From contig CAIMFY010000110.1 of the NCBI GenBank assembly GCA_903840415.1, positions 62,001 through 126,000 on the forward strand: a DNA stretch of 64,000 bases, read 5' to 3'. Made by a program: the position numbers and the translations under genes. A model generated the notes under the pieces. It saw nothing but the letters and a program-made list of their open reading frames with translations, did no database searches and was not told the origin of the DNA. Source of the stretch: an uncultured Opitutia bacterium. GTDB lineage: Bacteria; Verrucomicrobiota; Verrucomicrobiia; Opitutales; Opitutaceae. Every line of letters starts with the position of its first letter. The stretch's first letter is position 1. This document shows, piece by piece, positions 29,628 to 39,900 of this stretch.

Positions 29628-32087
29628 TCAGAGCGTGCTGAGGGTGGTCGCGTAGTCGCCCGACTTCACATAGTCAAAGTCGACGCGGCGATACGAGAGC
29701 ACGTTCGGAATCATTGGCGGATAGTTGCCGTTGGCGAAAATCTGATCGAAGCCCCATTGGCGGGTGGGCGGGCTGTAGTAGCTGCTACTCCAGGCGCCGA
29801 CGTCCACTTTGTTGCTATACATCGAAATCAGCGAGCCGCGGATCGCGACGGTATCGCTACCCCAGTTTTCCAAGAATCGAGGCATGTTGTGAACACCGCC
29901 GCTATAAGATTGGGTGCCGGTGGATGTGGGGCTGGTAGAATTGCTGCCGGAGATTATGGCGGCGGCAATTTCGGTGGTTCCGCTCGAGTTGGGGGTGGAC
30001 GAACTTTGGCTATAGATACTGTAAGCTGAGGTGCCGGAGGTATTGGTAGCTGGGACTGTCTTGGTGCCGGTAGTCGCGGTAGGAGCCGTGCCAAAGTAAT
30101 TCGGCGAAAGGATCGTCACGGCGTCGCCCGCTATCGCCACGGGGGTTTCCTTGCTGGCGCTGAGGTTGCCGGTCGCGGAGGTGTCGTCGGGATAGAGGGC
30201 TGAATTCGTAGCCGTCGCAGTGCTCACGACACCGTCGGCATTGAAGTAGCCCAAGACATAGACAGGGGCGTTCGTCGCAACGGTGAGGCCCGTGACGGCA
30301 TTGGGTGCGGGAACGGTAGAGTTGTTCGGGACCAGGGAACTGCCAGAAGAGACTGTTCCGTTGGTGAGGATCACAGACGTGTGCCGAGTGGAGGCACCGT
30401 TGTCGATCTCCACATAGATTCCGCCATTCCAGCCGGTGGAACCCGGGTTGTTCGGGTCGTAGCCGTTAGAGTAGGAGGTCGCGCCATATTTCGTCGTGGT
30501 GCCGTAATTGAGAATGTCGGTGCCGGCGATGCCGGTGGTGCTGCTCGTCACCCCCATGTCGGTCAAAGCCGTCCGCAGTTTTCCCATGTCGAGCTGCACG
30601 AGATTGACGCCTGTGGCTTGATGCTTGTCGTAGAGGCCAGAGGTCACGCTGCTTCCCGAGGCGGCAAACGGGATGAAATTCACGAATCCGGGAACGCTGG
30701 TCGACAGCACCGCTCCGCCGTTGGGGCCGTCGGCGGTAGCACCGGTAGTAGTGCCAGTGTGGGTATTGGGATCTCCGTAGAGGGAAATGGTGGCGGTGTT
30801 GCTGGTAGTGCCGGCGACGACGACTTTGATGTAAAGGCCCGCTTGGTTGGAGAATTTTGCCGACTCGATCGCTTGCTTGGCGACCTTGTAGGGGTCGGCG
30901 GTTGGCACGGTGAGCGCAGGATCGATGAGCGCGTGGGGGCCGTAGCCGGGGGTGTAACCGGCACCGAATTGGGCGGCCAGTCCGGTGGTGCCGACCGTGG
31001 CAGGAGTATCGGCGACGATGTCGCTGGCGAGGATCGGGTTGCCGGAACTGTCGGCTGCGACGATTTCGGTGAACCCCATCGGATTGTAGGATTGGATACC
31101 GTTGGCGACGGTTTGGAGGTTGCCGTGCCAGGTTTGCGAGGCGTTCTGGGCAAATGCCGTCGTCCGGGCTGCGGTGACCAAGGGAATCAGGTTGTTGATG
31201 CCGCTAGTGGCGCTGTCGGCACCCATGGTGCTGTCATTCCATGTGCCACCGGAACTCTTCATGCTGGCCAGATTGTTGCCAGTGCTGTCGGTCGCAAAAT
31301 TGACATTTTGGGATGACAGCGAGGTGCCGCTGCCCTCTTGGGCCGTGCTGGTGGTGCCCTTCCAAGCGTGGAAGACGTTGCCGGAGGCGCTGACGGGCCC
31401 ATGGAAATTGATCACCGAGGAACCGACCGATCCGATGAAAAGATTGCCGTTCACATGCACTGGACCGTAGATATCCATCAGCGGTTGGGGATTCACTTCG
31501 AGATCGTTGCCGCTATAAAAGATCGCGTAGGCGAGCAGCGGGGCGCCGCGAATGGAGACGGTTTCCTTAATATAGGCGGTCACCGGTGCGCTGCCGCTGG
31601 TTGGGGGCTGCACCGTAACCTTGGCGAGAACGGCGACGTCGCGGCGCCTGACCATGCGGCCGATGAGAGGGTCATACTTGTTGTTGGGATCAGCGGGATC
31701 GACGAAATAGTAGCCGGTTGATGGGACCGGCCGGACGGTGCCAACGCTGAGAACGATGCTGCTAGTGTCTACGTGGCTGCCGGCAAAAAACGACGAGGTC
31801 ACGGTGGAATTGAATGTCACCTGGGTATTTCCGCCGGAGCCAAAAGTCGGCGCCATGTTTTGATTGAACGCCTGGGCCACTTGGTAGCAGCCGTATTCCG
31901 CCACGGCTTCGGCGGCATTGCGGGCTTCGAGCACGTAGCTGGCGCGCTGGTTGAGTCGGCGTTCAGAGACTGACCAACCCATGACCGAGGCCGCCAGGGT
32001 CAGCAGCACGAAGGAGAAAAGAAGCACAGTCACCATCGCGGAGCCGCGCTGCGGTTGATGGAGGCGGGAGAAGGAAAGCGAATTCAT
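29628..32087 (-). CDS. large PilX/GspK-like pseudopilin-type protein
   Basis: 819 residues. The N-terminus has a basic start, then GSAMVTVLLFSFVLLTLAAS and VMGWSVSERRLNQRASY, which looks like a PilX/GspK-type pseudopilin helix without the conserved Glu5. RNAAEAVAEYGCYQVAQ follows, as in PilX relatives. The remaining 750 residues are Ser/Thr/Gly/Asn-rich with predicted beta content, far longer than ordinary minor pilins (about 200 residues). It is the last of three genes in the order PilV-like, PilW-like, this one (10-15 base gaps), so it probably acts as a tip or minor subunit of a type IV pilus or secretion pseudopilus. Confidence 0.75.
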   Translation of the reverse strand: MNSLSFSRLHQPQRGSAMVTVLLFSFVLLTLAASVMGWSVSERRLNQRASYVLEARNAAEAVAEYGCYQVAQAFNQNMAPTFGSGGNTQVTFNSTVTSSFFAGSHVDTSSIVLSVGTVRPVPSTGYYFVDPADPNNKYDPLIGRMVRRRDVAVLAKVTVQPPTSGSAPVTAYIKETVSIRGAPLLAYAIFYSGNDLEVNPQPLMDIYGPVHVNGNLFIGSVGSSVINFHGPVSASGNVFHAWKGTTSTAQEGSGTSLSSQNVNFATDSTGNNLASMKSSGGTWNDSTMGADSATSGINNLIPLVTAARTTAFAQNASQTWHGNLQTVANGIQSYNPMGFTEIVAADSSGNPILASDIVADTPATVGTTGLAAQFGAGYTPGYGPHALIDPALTVPTADPYKVAKQAIESAKFSNQAGLYIKVVVAGTTSNTATISLYGDPNTHTGTTTGATADGPNGGAVLSTSVPGFVNFIPFAASGSSVTSGLYDKHQATGVNLVQLDMGKLRTALTDMGVTSSTTGIAGTDILNYGTTTKYGATSYSNGYDPNNPGSTGWNGGIYVEIDNGASTRHTSVILTNGTVSSGSSLVPNNSTVPAPNAVTGLTVATNAPVYVLGYFNADGVVSTATATNSALYPDDTSATGNLSASKETPVAIAGDAVTILSPNYFGTAPTATTGTKTVPATNTSGTSAYSIYSQSSSTPNSSGTTEIAAAIISGSNSTSPTSTGTQSYSGGVHNMPRFLENWGSDTVAIRGSLISMYSNKVDVGAWSSSYYSPPTRQWGFDQIFANGNYPPMIPNVLSYRRVDFDYVKSGDYATTLSTL

Positions 32088-32096
32088 AATAGGGAA

Positions 32097-32831
32097 TCAA
32101 CCGCGGGGAGAGACGGAGAAGTTGTAGGTGTTGCCGGTCTGGGTCACATTGCCCATTTCCGTTAATGATTCCGTGACTTGGGCGTTAATCATGATGCTGC
32201 GGTTCTTGAGATTGTAGAACAGGGCCGGAGTTGGCGTCGCCACGGTGGCGTTGGTCGCTAGTCCCTGCGCGAGTTGCTCGACGATCGGATAGGAGTCGGC
32301 GGTGCCGGTGACGAGGGTGCTTAGGATGCCCGATAAGCCTGCGGTTCCCCCGGAGGTGACGTTCACATAATTAGCTGGCGCGAGCTTGATATCATACCGG
32401 TGCACCGGACCGGTGTTGAGTGTCGTGTTGGTCACTTCGCGGTAGTATCCGACGAGCTCAGTAATCATGCTAATCCCTCTGCTGGTTTGGGACGGATCGG
32501 TGTAAAGCAAGACGAGGTAGTCACCGACCTGACCATCCGCCACCGCGGCATCCACGGCCGCCGATCCGGAGCCGGTGGACGTGACGGCAAAGCTGGGATA
32601 GATGCAGTAAAAATTCGCCGCGACGGCATCGGTATCCAGCTTGGCGGTGAAACTACGGATATCCCGATTGATCATGAGCCGGGCTCGGTCGGAATAATAC
32701 ATCTTCAAACCTTGCCGCATGAAGGCCACCATGCCGACGCCAGCGATGCCTAGAATCGTCATGGTGATCAAAGTCTCCGTGAGGGTGAAACCGCGGCGCG
32801 TGCGACGAATAAAGGGCAAAAAGGGATTCAT
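32097..32831 (-). CDS. prepilin-type N-terminal cleavage protein (PilW-like)
   Basis: 244 residues with a clear class III prepilin signal: basic leader ...RTRRG, cleavage before FTLTETLITM with Glu at +5, then a hydrophobic helix (TILGIAGVGMVAF). The soluble part is beta-rich. It should be cut and methylated by a PilD-type peptidase, which is not encoded in this window. It is the middle gene of a three-gene pseudopilin operon and resembles PilW-type minor pilins by position and signal, not by a confirmed family match. Confidence 0.82.
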   Translation of the reverse strand: MNPFLPFIRRTRRGFTLTETLITMTILGIAGVGMVAFMRQGLKMYYSDRARLMINRDIRSFTAKLDTDAVAANFYCIYPSFAVTSTGSGSAAVDAAVADGQVGDYLVLLYTDPSQTSRGISMITELVGYYREVTNTTLNTGPVHRYDIKLAPANYVNVTSGGTAGLSGILSTLVTGTADSYPIVEQLAQGLATNATVATPTPALFYNLKNRSIMINAQVTESLTEMGNVTQTGNTYNFSVSPRG

Positions 32832-32846
32832 GGTGAGATCAGGAAA

Positions 32847-33533
32847 TTAGAATGTCTGCACGGCCGAGCGGACGGACCGGACCGAGTCCATCGCGTAACG
32901 GATTCTGCCGCCGTCGACATATTGCCAAGTGTAGACGATGATGAAGCCGTAGGCTTTGCACTTCGGCGACGCATTCGGCGAGAGGTCGGAGACTTGCACC
33001 CAAAAGTTCATCCGGAGATCTGACTTTCCCGGAGTGGTGGTCGGGTAGGCAGTGAGGGTGGTGTTGGCGCCAGGCCAAATGGCAGCCCATGTCGTGGCGC
33101 CGGCGGCGACTTGGCTGTCCATATCGAAGGTCTGCAGATTATCGACGACTCCGGTGGGCGTCACTCCAGGGGTCGCTCCGGTCATGGTGGCGATGGCCAC
33201 GGTTGACGGCGTGGTGGCCAGGCTGATCAAAGTCGCGTTTTGATCTTTCATCGTCGGCAGGACGAATGACGTGGTCAGGTTGGGGTTGTCTTGGGGATCG
33301 GTCGGGAGGGAGTTGACGAACTGCTGGAGCGGCATGTTTTTCAACTGTTCGACATAACCCTGAACAATCGTCAGCGCGCAACTTTGGGCGATACTGGCGG
33401 ACGCCAATCGACGGGTCTGCAAGAACGCCGTGAGGACACCGACCATCATGATCCCCATGATGCCCATGGCGGTGACCACTTCGATGAGAGTCATGGCGGA
33501 GTGGGGCGAACGTGATCGAAAAGTAGGGCGCAT
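32847..33533 (-). CDS. prepilin-type N-terminal cleavage protein (PilV-like)
   Basis: 228 residues from ATG 33533 (a TTG two codons earlier is less likely). The prepilin signal has the form ...RSPHSA before MTLIEVVTAMGI, with Glu at +5 and a Met-rich hydrophobic helix. The residue before the cleavage site is Ala in place of the usual Gly, which PilD-type peptidases can accept. First gene of the pseudopilin operon; by size and order it corresponds to PilV/GspI-type minor pilins. The upstream region carries a REP-like palindrome cluster. Confidence 0.8.
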   Translation of the reverse strand: MRPTFRSRSPHSAMTLIEVVTAMGIMGIMMVGVLTAFLQTRRLASASIAQSCALTIVQGYVEQLKNMPLQQFVNSLPTDPQDNPNLTTSFVLPTMKDQNATLISLATTPSTVAIATMTGATPGVTPTGVVDNLQTFDMDSQVAAGATTWAAIWPGANTTLTAYPTTTPGKSDLRMNFWVQVSDLSPNASPKCKAYGFIIVYTWQYVDGGRIRYAMDSVRSVRSAVQTF

Positions 33534-33588
33534 AATCAAAATGGGGCGAGGTTCGCGGCAAATCCTAGCAGAAATTCCCAGTTTTACC

Positions 33589-33644
33589 TAGGGCCATGTG
33601 GCGGAATATCAGCCCTACCGAAGGGAGCCGTTCGGCCCTACCGA
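33589..33644. repeat. REP-like palindromic cluster between pilV-like gene and rpsT
   Basis: GCCCTACCGA occurs twice in direct orientation (33612-33621 and 33635-33644), with an inverted TAGGGC at 33589-33594. A CCGAA/TTCGG hairpin sits between the direct copies (33618-33635). On the minus strand each direct copy reads TCGGTAGGGC, again containing the GTAG tetranucleotide of REP feet. Sequence differs from the element at 10690. Confidence 0.5.
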
Positions 33645-33770
33645 CCGGAGGTGAAATCGTCCGCGCGACCGGCGGGTTTCGATCGCGCCGAGTGAGAGTG
33701 CCTTTGACAATACCCTTGACTCGCCCGCGGGCGTTTGAGTGTTTGGCCGGCTCCAACCACCTTTTCGACC

Positions 33771-34031
33771 ATGGCCAACACTAAATCTGCCATCAAAGCC
33801 GCACGTAAATCCACCCGTCTCCAGACCCGGAATCAGGGCGTGAAGACGCGTCTGAAAACGCTGCACAAGAAGCTCGACGCGGCCATCGCCTCGAAGGATG
33901 CCACCGCGAGCAAGTCCGCCGCCTCCGCCTACACGTCTGCGATGGACAAGGCCGTGAAGTCCGGTGTCGTGCACCGCAACGCCGCCTCCCGCGCCAAGGC
34001 CCACGTCGCCAAGATCGTTTTCGCGAAATAA
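33771..34031 (+). CDS. rpsT: 30S ribosomal protein S20
   Basis: 86 residues from ATG 33771, where the canonical start MANTKSAIKAARKS occurs; the frame is open upstream but has no S20 similarity. Highly basic, alanine-rich helical bundle that binds 16S rRNA in the body of the small subunit. Typical length. It is a single-gene unit: divergent from the pseudopilin operon and followed by an intrinsic terminator. Confidence 0.97.
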   Translation: MANTKSAIKAARKSTRLQTRNQGVKTRLKTLHKKLDAAIASKDATASKSAASAYTSAMDKAVKSGVVHRNAASRAKAHVAKIVFAK

Positions 34032-34058
34032 GGCGTTTAACCTTCCGGTCATTTTCTC

Positions 34059-34096
34059 GCCCCGCGCTCGTTTGAGCGGCGGGGCTTTTCGTTTTT
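34059..34096 (+). terminator. intrinsic terminator after rpsT
   Basis: GCCCCGC-GCTC / GAGC-G-GCGGGGC stem around a GTTT loop (34059-34085), followed by TTTTCGTTTTTT. Confidence 0.85.
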
Positions 34097-34154
34097 TGCG
34101 CCGAAAAAATTCCGTGCGCAGATTGGTTTGAGCTTCGGGCGCGCATCCGTGTTC

Positions 34155-36980
34155 ATGGGGTCCGCCGTGTTCGCTCCGCCTCTCAACGTCCGCCGCCATT
34201 TCCTGCCTTGGGATCGCGCGCTGCTTCCGCAGGCCGTCGCTTGGCTGGCGGGCGACTGGCGCGGCGACGGCCCGCTCGATCTTTCGCGGTGGTTGGTGGT
34301 CGTGCCGACACGGCAGTCGGGCCGCCGGCTGCGCGAGGCACTGGCGGAACACGCTGCGGCGCACGCACAGGCCGTGCTGCCGCCGCGCGTGCTCACCCCG
34401 GATGTGTTGCTAGGGTCGGCGCTGGCGCCGGGCGCGGCGACGCCGCTGGAGTCGCTGCTCGCATGGACGGAGATTTTCCGCGCGCTCCCGCTCGACGAAT
34501 TTCGCGACGTGTTTCCACTCGATCCGCCGGCGCGGAATTTTGCTTGGGCGCTGCGGCTCGCCCGCGAGTTTGTCAAATTGCAGGCGACTCTGGCCGAAGG
34601 CGGCCGAAGGATTGGCGATGTCGCGGACGGCGCGACCGCGGATTTTCCCGAGGCGGCGCGCTGGCGGCAACTCGGTGAACTCGAGCGCCGCTACGATGCG
34701 TGGCTCGCCCGTCGCGATCGGCGCGACGCGCAGGCGATTAAAATTCTCGCGGCCCGCGATCCGGCGCCGCCCGCCGGCGTGGGAAAAATCGCCGTGCTCG
34801 CCGCCCCCGATCCGCTGCCGCTGGCGCTGGCGGTGCTGGCGGCGCACGCCCGCACGCTGTCGGTCGACGTCGTGATTCACGCTCCGGAAGCGGAGGCGGA
34901 AAATTTTGACGGCTGGGGCCGGCCGCGGTCCGAACGATGGAGCGGGCGAGTGCTGGCACTGCCGGATTTCGGGGACCATGTCCACCTGTGCGCCGATCCG
35001 GCGGAGCAGGCGGAGCGCGTCGTCGAGGTCGTGCGCGGCTACGAAAACGCCCCGGCGGTGCTCGGCGTGGGCGTGGCGGATCCGGAAGTGTTGCCGCAAC
35101 TGGAGCGGGCGTTCGCGCGCGCCGGCGTAGCGGCGTTCAACCCCGACGGCCGCGCGCGCCGCCACGATGGGCTGCATGCGCTGCTGACCGCGCTCGCCGA
35201 ATTTGCGATCGCGCCGGCGTTCGATGCCGTCGCGGCACTGGCGCGGTGCCCGGATGTGCTGGAATGGCTGCGCACGAGGGCGACTGGAAATTTTTCCGCG
35301 GTGGAAACGCTCAAGCAGCTCGACGCGCTGCGCGCCCGCCACCTGCCGCCGACGCTCGCCGCCGCGCAAGCGCACGGCGAAAGATTGCCGGCGGCCGCGG
35401 CGGCATTGGCGGCGCTCGCGGACTTGCGGGCGGCGCTCACCGGCGGCGCGTTTCCCTCCAACGCCGCCGCCGCGCTCACGCAGATTTTCTCCGCCCGCAC
35501 GCTCGACGCCGGCGGTCCGCTCGCGGCCTCCGCGGAAGTGTGGACAGCGACGTTGCGCGAGGTGGGCCAGGCGATCGCGACCGCGGACGGCGCGCCGCTG
35601 GCGCTGGCCGATGCGTGGGAATTTGCGCTCGTAGCCTTCGCCGCCGAGGTCCGCACCGACACCCGCGATCCGGGGGCGATCGATTTGCTGGGGTGGCTCG
35701 AGTTGCTGTGGGAGGATGCTCCGCACCTGATCATCGCGGGCGTCAACGACGGCCGTGTGCCCGACGCGATCGTGGGCGATGCGTTTTTGCCGGAGGCGCT
35801 GCGCGTGCAACTCGGCCTCAAGACCAACGCCGAGCGCTTCGCGCGCGACGCCTATTTGCTGCAGGCGTTCGCCGCGTCGCGGGCCCACGCCGGAGCGCGC
35901 CTCGACTTGCTGCTCGGCAAGACCACCGCGGCCGGCGATCCGCTGCGACCGTCGCGGTTGCTGCTGCGCTGCCCAGATGCGGAACTGCCTGCGCGCGTCG
36001 CGCAACTTTTTCGGCCGGTCGCCGCGTCGAAGACCGCGCCGTCGTGGCATCGTGCGTGGCAACTCGCGCCCCGCCGCGTGGCGCCGCCGCTGCGCTTGTC
36101 GGTGACGGCGCTGCGCGCCTGGCTGGCGTGTCCGTTTCGTTTTTACCTGCGGCACGTCTTGAAAATGGAGCGCGTCGAGCCGGCGAAGGATGAACTCGAC
36201 GCCTTTGATTTCGGTATCCTCGTTCACGCCGCGCTGCAGCAGCTCGGCGAAAACACGGCGCTGCGCGACTGCACCGACGTCCGGCAGCTGCGCGAATTCC
36301 TGCTCGAGCAGTTCGAACTCGCCGCCCGCCGGCGCTACGGCGCGGAGCTCACGCTGCCGCTCGTCGTGCAATTCGAATCGGCACGCCAGCGTCTCCGCGC
36401 CGCGGCGACGATCGAGGCGGCTGAGCGCGCGGCGGGCTGGCGGACGGAGCGCGTCGAGTGGAAATTCGACCTGCCGCTCGGCGGCGTGACGCTCAGCGGC
36501 AAAATTGACCGCATCGATCGGCATGCGGACGGGCGCATGCGGGTGATCGATTACAAGACGGGCGACGCGGCGAGTGCGCCGGAGAAGGCGCACTGGCGAT
36601 CGCCGCGCGACGACGATGCGGTGCGGCCCGAGTGGTTACGCTGTGCCGATGCGAACGGCAAACCACGCGTGTGGATCGATTTGCAGCTGCCGATCTATCT
36701 GCGCGCGGTCGCGGCGGAGTTTGGCGACGCAGTGGAGTGCGGTTATTTCAACCTGCCAAAGGCCGCGGGCGAGACGGCGGTAGTCGCGTGGGAAAATTAT
36801 TCTCGCGCCACGCAGGCGGCGGCGGAAGCGTGTGCCGCGGGCGTCGTTTCCGCTGTGGCCGCGGAAAATTTCTGGCCGCCGACCGAGCTGATGGGCCGCG
36901 CGGCCGAGTGGGACGAGTTCGCCGAACTGTTTCACGAAGGTGCAGCCGCGAGTGTAGCGTGGTGGGAGGCGCAACCGTGA
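34155..36980 (+). CDS. addB: AddB-like PD-(D/E)XK nuclease / inactivated helicase subunit
   Basis: 941 residues from ATG 34155 (TTG 34128 is in frame but less likely). The N-terminal two thirds resemble the helicase-like fold of AddB without a Walker A lysine (WLVVVPTRQSGRRLREAL in its place). The C-terminal nuclease has ACPFRFYLRHVLKME, FGILVHAALQQL and RVIDYKTG, the D-x-K nuclease core. The three cysteines that follow the nuclease domain in classic AddB and bind an Fe-S cluster are missing; the corresponding region reads NFWPPTE. Coupled by GTGA to the AddA-like helicase, so the two should form the end-processing complex that prepares double-strand breaks for RecA. Confidence 0.82.
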   Translation: MGSAVFAPPLNVRRHFLPWDRALLPQAVAWLAGDWRGDGPLDLSRWLVVVPTRQSGRRLREALAEHAAAHAQAVLPPRVLTPDVLLGSALAPGAATPLESLLAWTEIFRALPLDEFRDVFPLDPPARNFAWALRLAREFVKLQATLAEGGRRIGDVADGATADFPEAARWRQLGELERRYDAWLARRDRRDAQAIKILAARDPAPPAGVGKIAVLAAPDPLPLALAVLAAHARTLSVDVVIHAPEAEAENFDGWGRPRSERWSGRVLALPDFGDHVHLCADPAEQAERVVEVVRGYENAPAVLGVGVADPEVLPQLERAFARAGVAAFNPDGRARRHDGLHALLTALAEFAIAPAFDAVAALARCPDVLEWLRTRATGNFSAVETLKQLDALRARHLPPTLAAAQAHGERLPAAAAALAALADLRAALTGGAFPSNAAAALTQIFSARTLDAGGPLAASAEVWTATLREVGQAIATADGAPLALADAWEFALVAFAAEVRTDTRDPGAIDLLGWLELLWEDAPHLIIAGVNDGRVPDAIVGDAFLPEALRVQLGLKTNAERFARDAYLLQAFAASRAHAGARLDLLLGKTTAAGDPLRPSRLLLRCPDAELPARVAQLFRPVAASKTAPSWHRAWQLAPRRVAPPLRLSVTALRAWLACPFRFYLRHVLKMERVEPAKDELDAFDFGILVHAALQQLGENTALRDCTDVRQLREFLLEQFELAARRRYGAELTLPLVVQFESARQRLRAAATIEAAERAAGWRTERVEWKFDLPLGGVTLSGKIDRIDRHADGRMRVIDYKTGDAASAPEKAHWRSPRDDDAVRPEWLRCADANGKPRVWIDLQLPIYLRAVAAEFGDAVECGYFNLPKAAGETAVVAWENYSRATQAAAEACAAGVVSAVAAENFWPPTELMGRAAEWDEFAELFHEGAAASVAWWEAQP

Positions 36981-39900
36981 GCGCCCTGCGGCACCAAATG
37001 ATTCTCGCCTCGGCGGGCTCGGGCAAAACCTACGCGCTGACGAGCCGGTTCGTGCGGCTGCTTGCCGGCGGCGCGGCCCCCGAGCGGATCGTGGCGCTGA
37101 CGTTCACGCGCAAGGCGGCGGGCGAATTTTTCGACGAGATTTTGAAGAAGCTTGCGTGCGCGGCGGCGGAGCCCGCCTACGCGCAAAAACTCGCCGCGGA
37201 GATCGGCGCGCCGGCGTTTGGCGCGGCGGAATTTCTCCGGCTGCTGCGCGGCATGATCGAGGCGATGCCGCGGTTGCAGCTCGGCACGCTCGACGGGTTT
37301 TTCGCGCGCGTGGTGCGGGCGTTTCCGCTGGAGCTCGGGCTTGGCGGTGATTTCGAAATCATGGAGGCGACGGCGGCGCGGCGCGAACGGCGCCGCGTGC
37401 TGCGGCGGATGTTTGCCGCGGCGGGCGAGCCGGATGCGGCGCAGCGAGAATTTATTGAGGCGTTCAAGCGGGCGACGTTTGGCGTCGACGAGAAACAGAT
37501 CGCCCGTGTGCTCGACGGGTTTCTCGACGAGCACTCCGAAAAATTCCTCGCGGCGCCCGACGCCGCGCAGTGGGGCGACCCGGCGCGCATCTGGCCGGAA
37601 GGCTGCGCGTGGCTCGCGGCGGCGGCGCAGCGCGAGGAGTCGGTGCGCGCCCTGCACGTGGCGCTGACGTGGGCGACGCTCGGCGACAAGCAACGCGCGC
37701 GACTGGAGGATTTTTTCGCGGCGCTGCCGGAGTGGTCGCCCGGCGCGACGCTGCCGAAACCGGTGGAATATCTGGTGAAGAACGCGTTCGCCGCGTGGCC
37801 CACCTTGGCGGAGATCGTCGTGGAGCGGAAAAAAGTTTCGTTGCCGCCAGCGGCGCGCGCGGCGCTCGGCGCGGTGGTCGCCGGCCTTGCGGGCGCGGAA
37901 ATCGCGCGGCGCCTCGAGATGACGCGCGGGCTGTTTGCGGTGCTGCGCGGCTATGAGCAGAATTATCATGCGTCGGTGCGGCGCGCGGGTCGGCTGACGT
38001 TTGCGGATGTGCTGCGGCTGCTGCTGCCGGGTGCGGGCGCACCGGTGTTGTCGGCGGAAATTTCCGGGGACGCGCGGCTGCTGATCGACTGGCGGCTCGA
38101 CGCGCAGTTCGATCACTGGCTGCTCGACGAGTTTCAGGACACGAGTTTCGCGCAGTGGAGCGTGCTGCGGAACCTGATCGACGAGGCGGTGCAGGACGCG
38201 GAAGGGCGGCGGAGTTTCTTCTACGTCGGCGACGTGAAGCAGGCGATCTTCGCGTGGCGTGGCGGCGATCCGCGGCTATTTCGGGAAATTTTCGATCACT
38301 ATAATTGCGCGGCGCCGGGTGCGATCGTCGAGGAGCGGCTCGATGTGTCGTGGCGATCGGGGCCGGCGGTGATCGCGATGGTGAACCGCGTGTTTGGTGA
38401 CGACGGCGCGCTGCGCGGTGTCGCGCCCGCGGATACCGCGGCGGCGTGGACGCGCGAATGGCGGCCGCACACCAGCGCCCAGCCAAAACTCACCGGTTGC
38501 GCGGAGCTCCGGCACGCGGACGATGAGTCGGGCCGCTTCGCCGCCACGCTCCGCGTGTTGCGCGAAATCGAACCGCAGCGGCGCGGCCTCGACGTGGCGG
38601 TGCTCGTGCAAAAGAACGACACCGCGGCGGCGCTGGCGGATTTTCTGCGCCGCGAGGGCGGGCTTGCGGCCGTCGCCGAAAGCGATCGCCTGATCGCCAC
38701 GGACAATCCGCTCACGACGGCGCTGCTCGCGTTCTTGCGGGCCGCGGTGCATCCTGGCGACACGCTCGCCTGGGAGCACGTGAGCATGACGCCGCTCGCG
38801 GCGAAACTCGGTCTGGCCTCGCCCGAGGCGGCGACGGAGCGGGTGCTCGCGGCGGTGCACGAACACGGTTTCGCCGGCGCGCTGGCGGCGTGGCTCGGGC
38901 GGCTTGCGCCGGTGCTGGCGGGCGACGCGTTTAGTCGGGATCGCGGCGCGCAATTGATCGCGGCGGCGGCGGAGTTTGACGAGGGCGGCAGTCGCGACGT
39001 GGCGGAGTTTATCGAGTTTGCCGAAAACTGGTCAGTGCGCGACACGGACGCCGCCGGCGTCGTGCGCGTCATGACGATCCACAAGTCGAAGGGACTCGGT
39101 TTCGACGTGGTGATTTTGCCGGACCTCGAAGGCGACTCGATCGCGACGCGGCGCGGTGGGCTCGCGGTGCAACACGCGCCGGATCGCTCCGTCGCATGGA
39201 TTCTCGATCCGCCGGCGAAGATTTTTTCCGAACACGATCCGGTGCTCGCGGCGCGGGCGGCGGCCGATGCGGCGGATCGGGCGGCGGAAAATCTGTGTCT
39301 GCTCTACGTGGCGATGACGCGCGCGAAACGCGGGCTCTACGTCATCACCAAGCCGCCGGGCGAATCGACCTCGAAAAATTTCCCGCGCTTGCTGGAGGAG
39401 ACTCTGGGCGAGACGTGGCAGGAGGGCGACGTCCGGTGGTTTGAGTCGATCGCGCCCGTGGCGCCGGTGACACCGGCGGGGCACGCGACGTGGAATCTGG
39501 CGGAGCCGTCGCGCCCGGCCCGAGCGGCCCGGCGGCCGTCGCGCACACCGTCGGAATTGAAAAAGGGCAGTGTGGGCGGCGGGTTGCTGTTTTCGCTGGA
39601 GAGCGGTTTGGCGGTCGCTGCGGATTTTGGTCACGCGGTGCATGCGTTGCTGGCCGAAGTGGAGTGGGCGGGTGCGGCGGATGCGACGCGGTGGGCCGCA
39701 GCGTGGGTGGCGCGCGGGATCGATCGGGCGGCGATCGATGAGGCGGTGGGTTGCCTGCGCGCGCCGGGGCTGGACGGAGTTTGGCGAGAGACGGCGCAGG
39801 CCGAGGTGTGGCGCGAACAGGCGTTCGAAATCGTGCTCGATGGGGCGTGGGTGACGGGGGTGTTCGATCGCGTGGTGGTGGAGCGTGAGGCCAGCGGACG

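Noticed and set aside
33704-33744. TTGACA upstream of rpsT as a sigma-70 promoter
   Set aside because: A good -35 at 33704-33709 but no acceptable -10 at 16-18 bases; not listed as a promoter.
34410-36593. 727-residue minus-strand open frame inside the AddB-like gene
   Set aside because: Arg/His-rich antisense shadow; the plus-strand frame has nuclease motifs and coupling with AddA.
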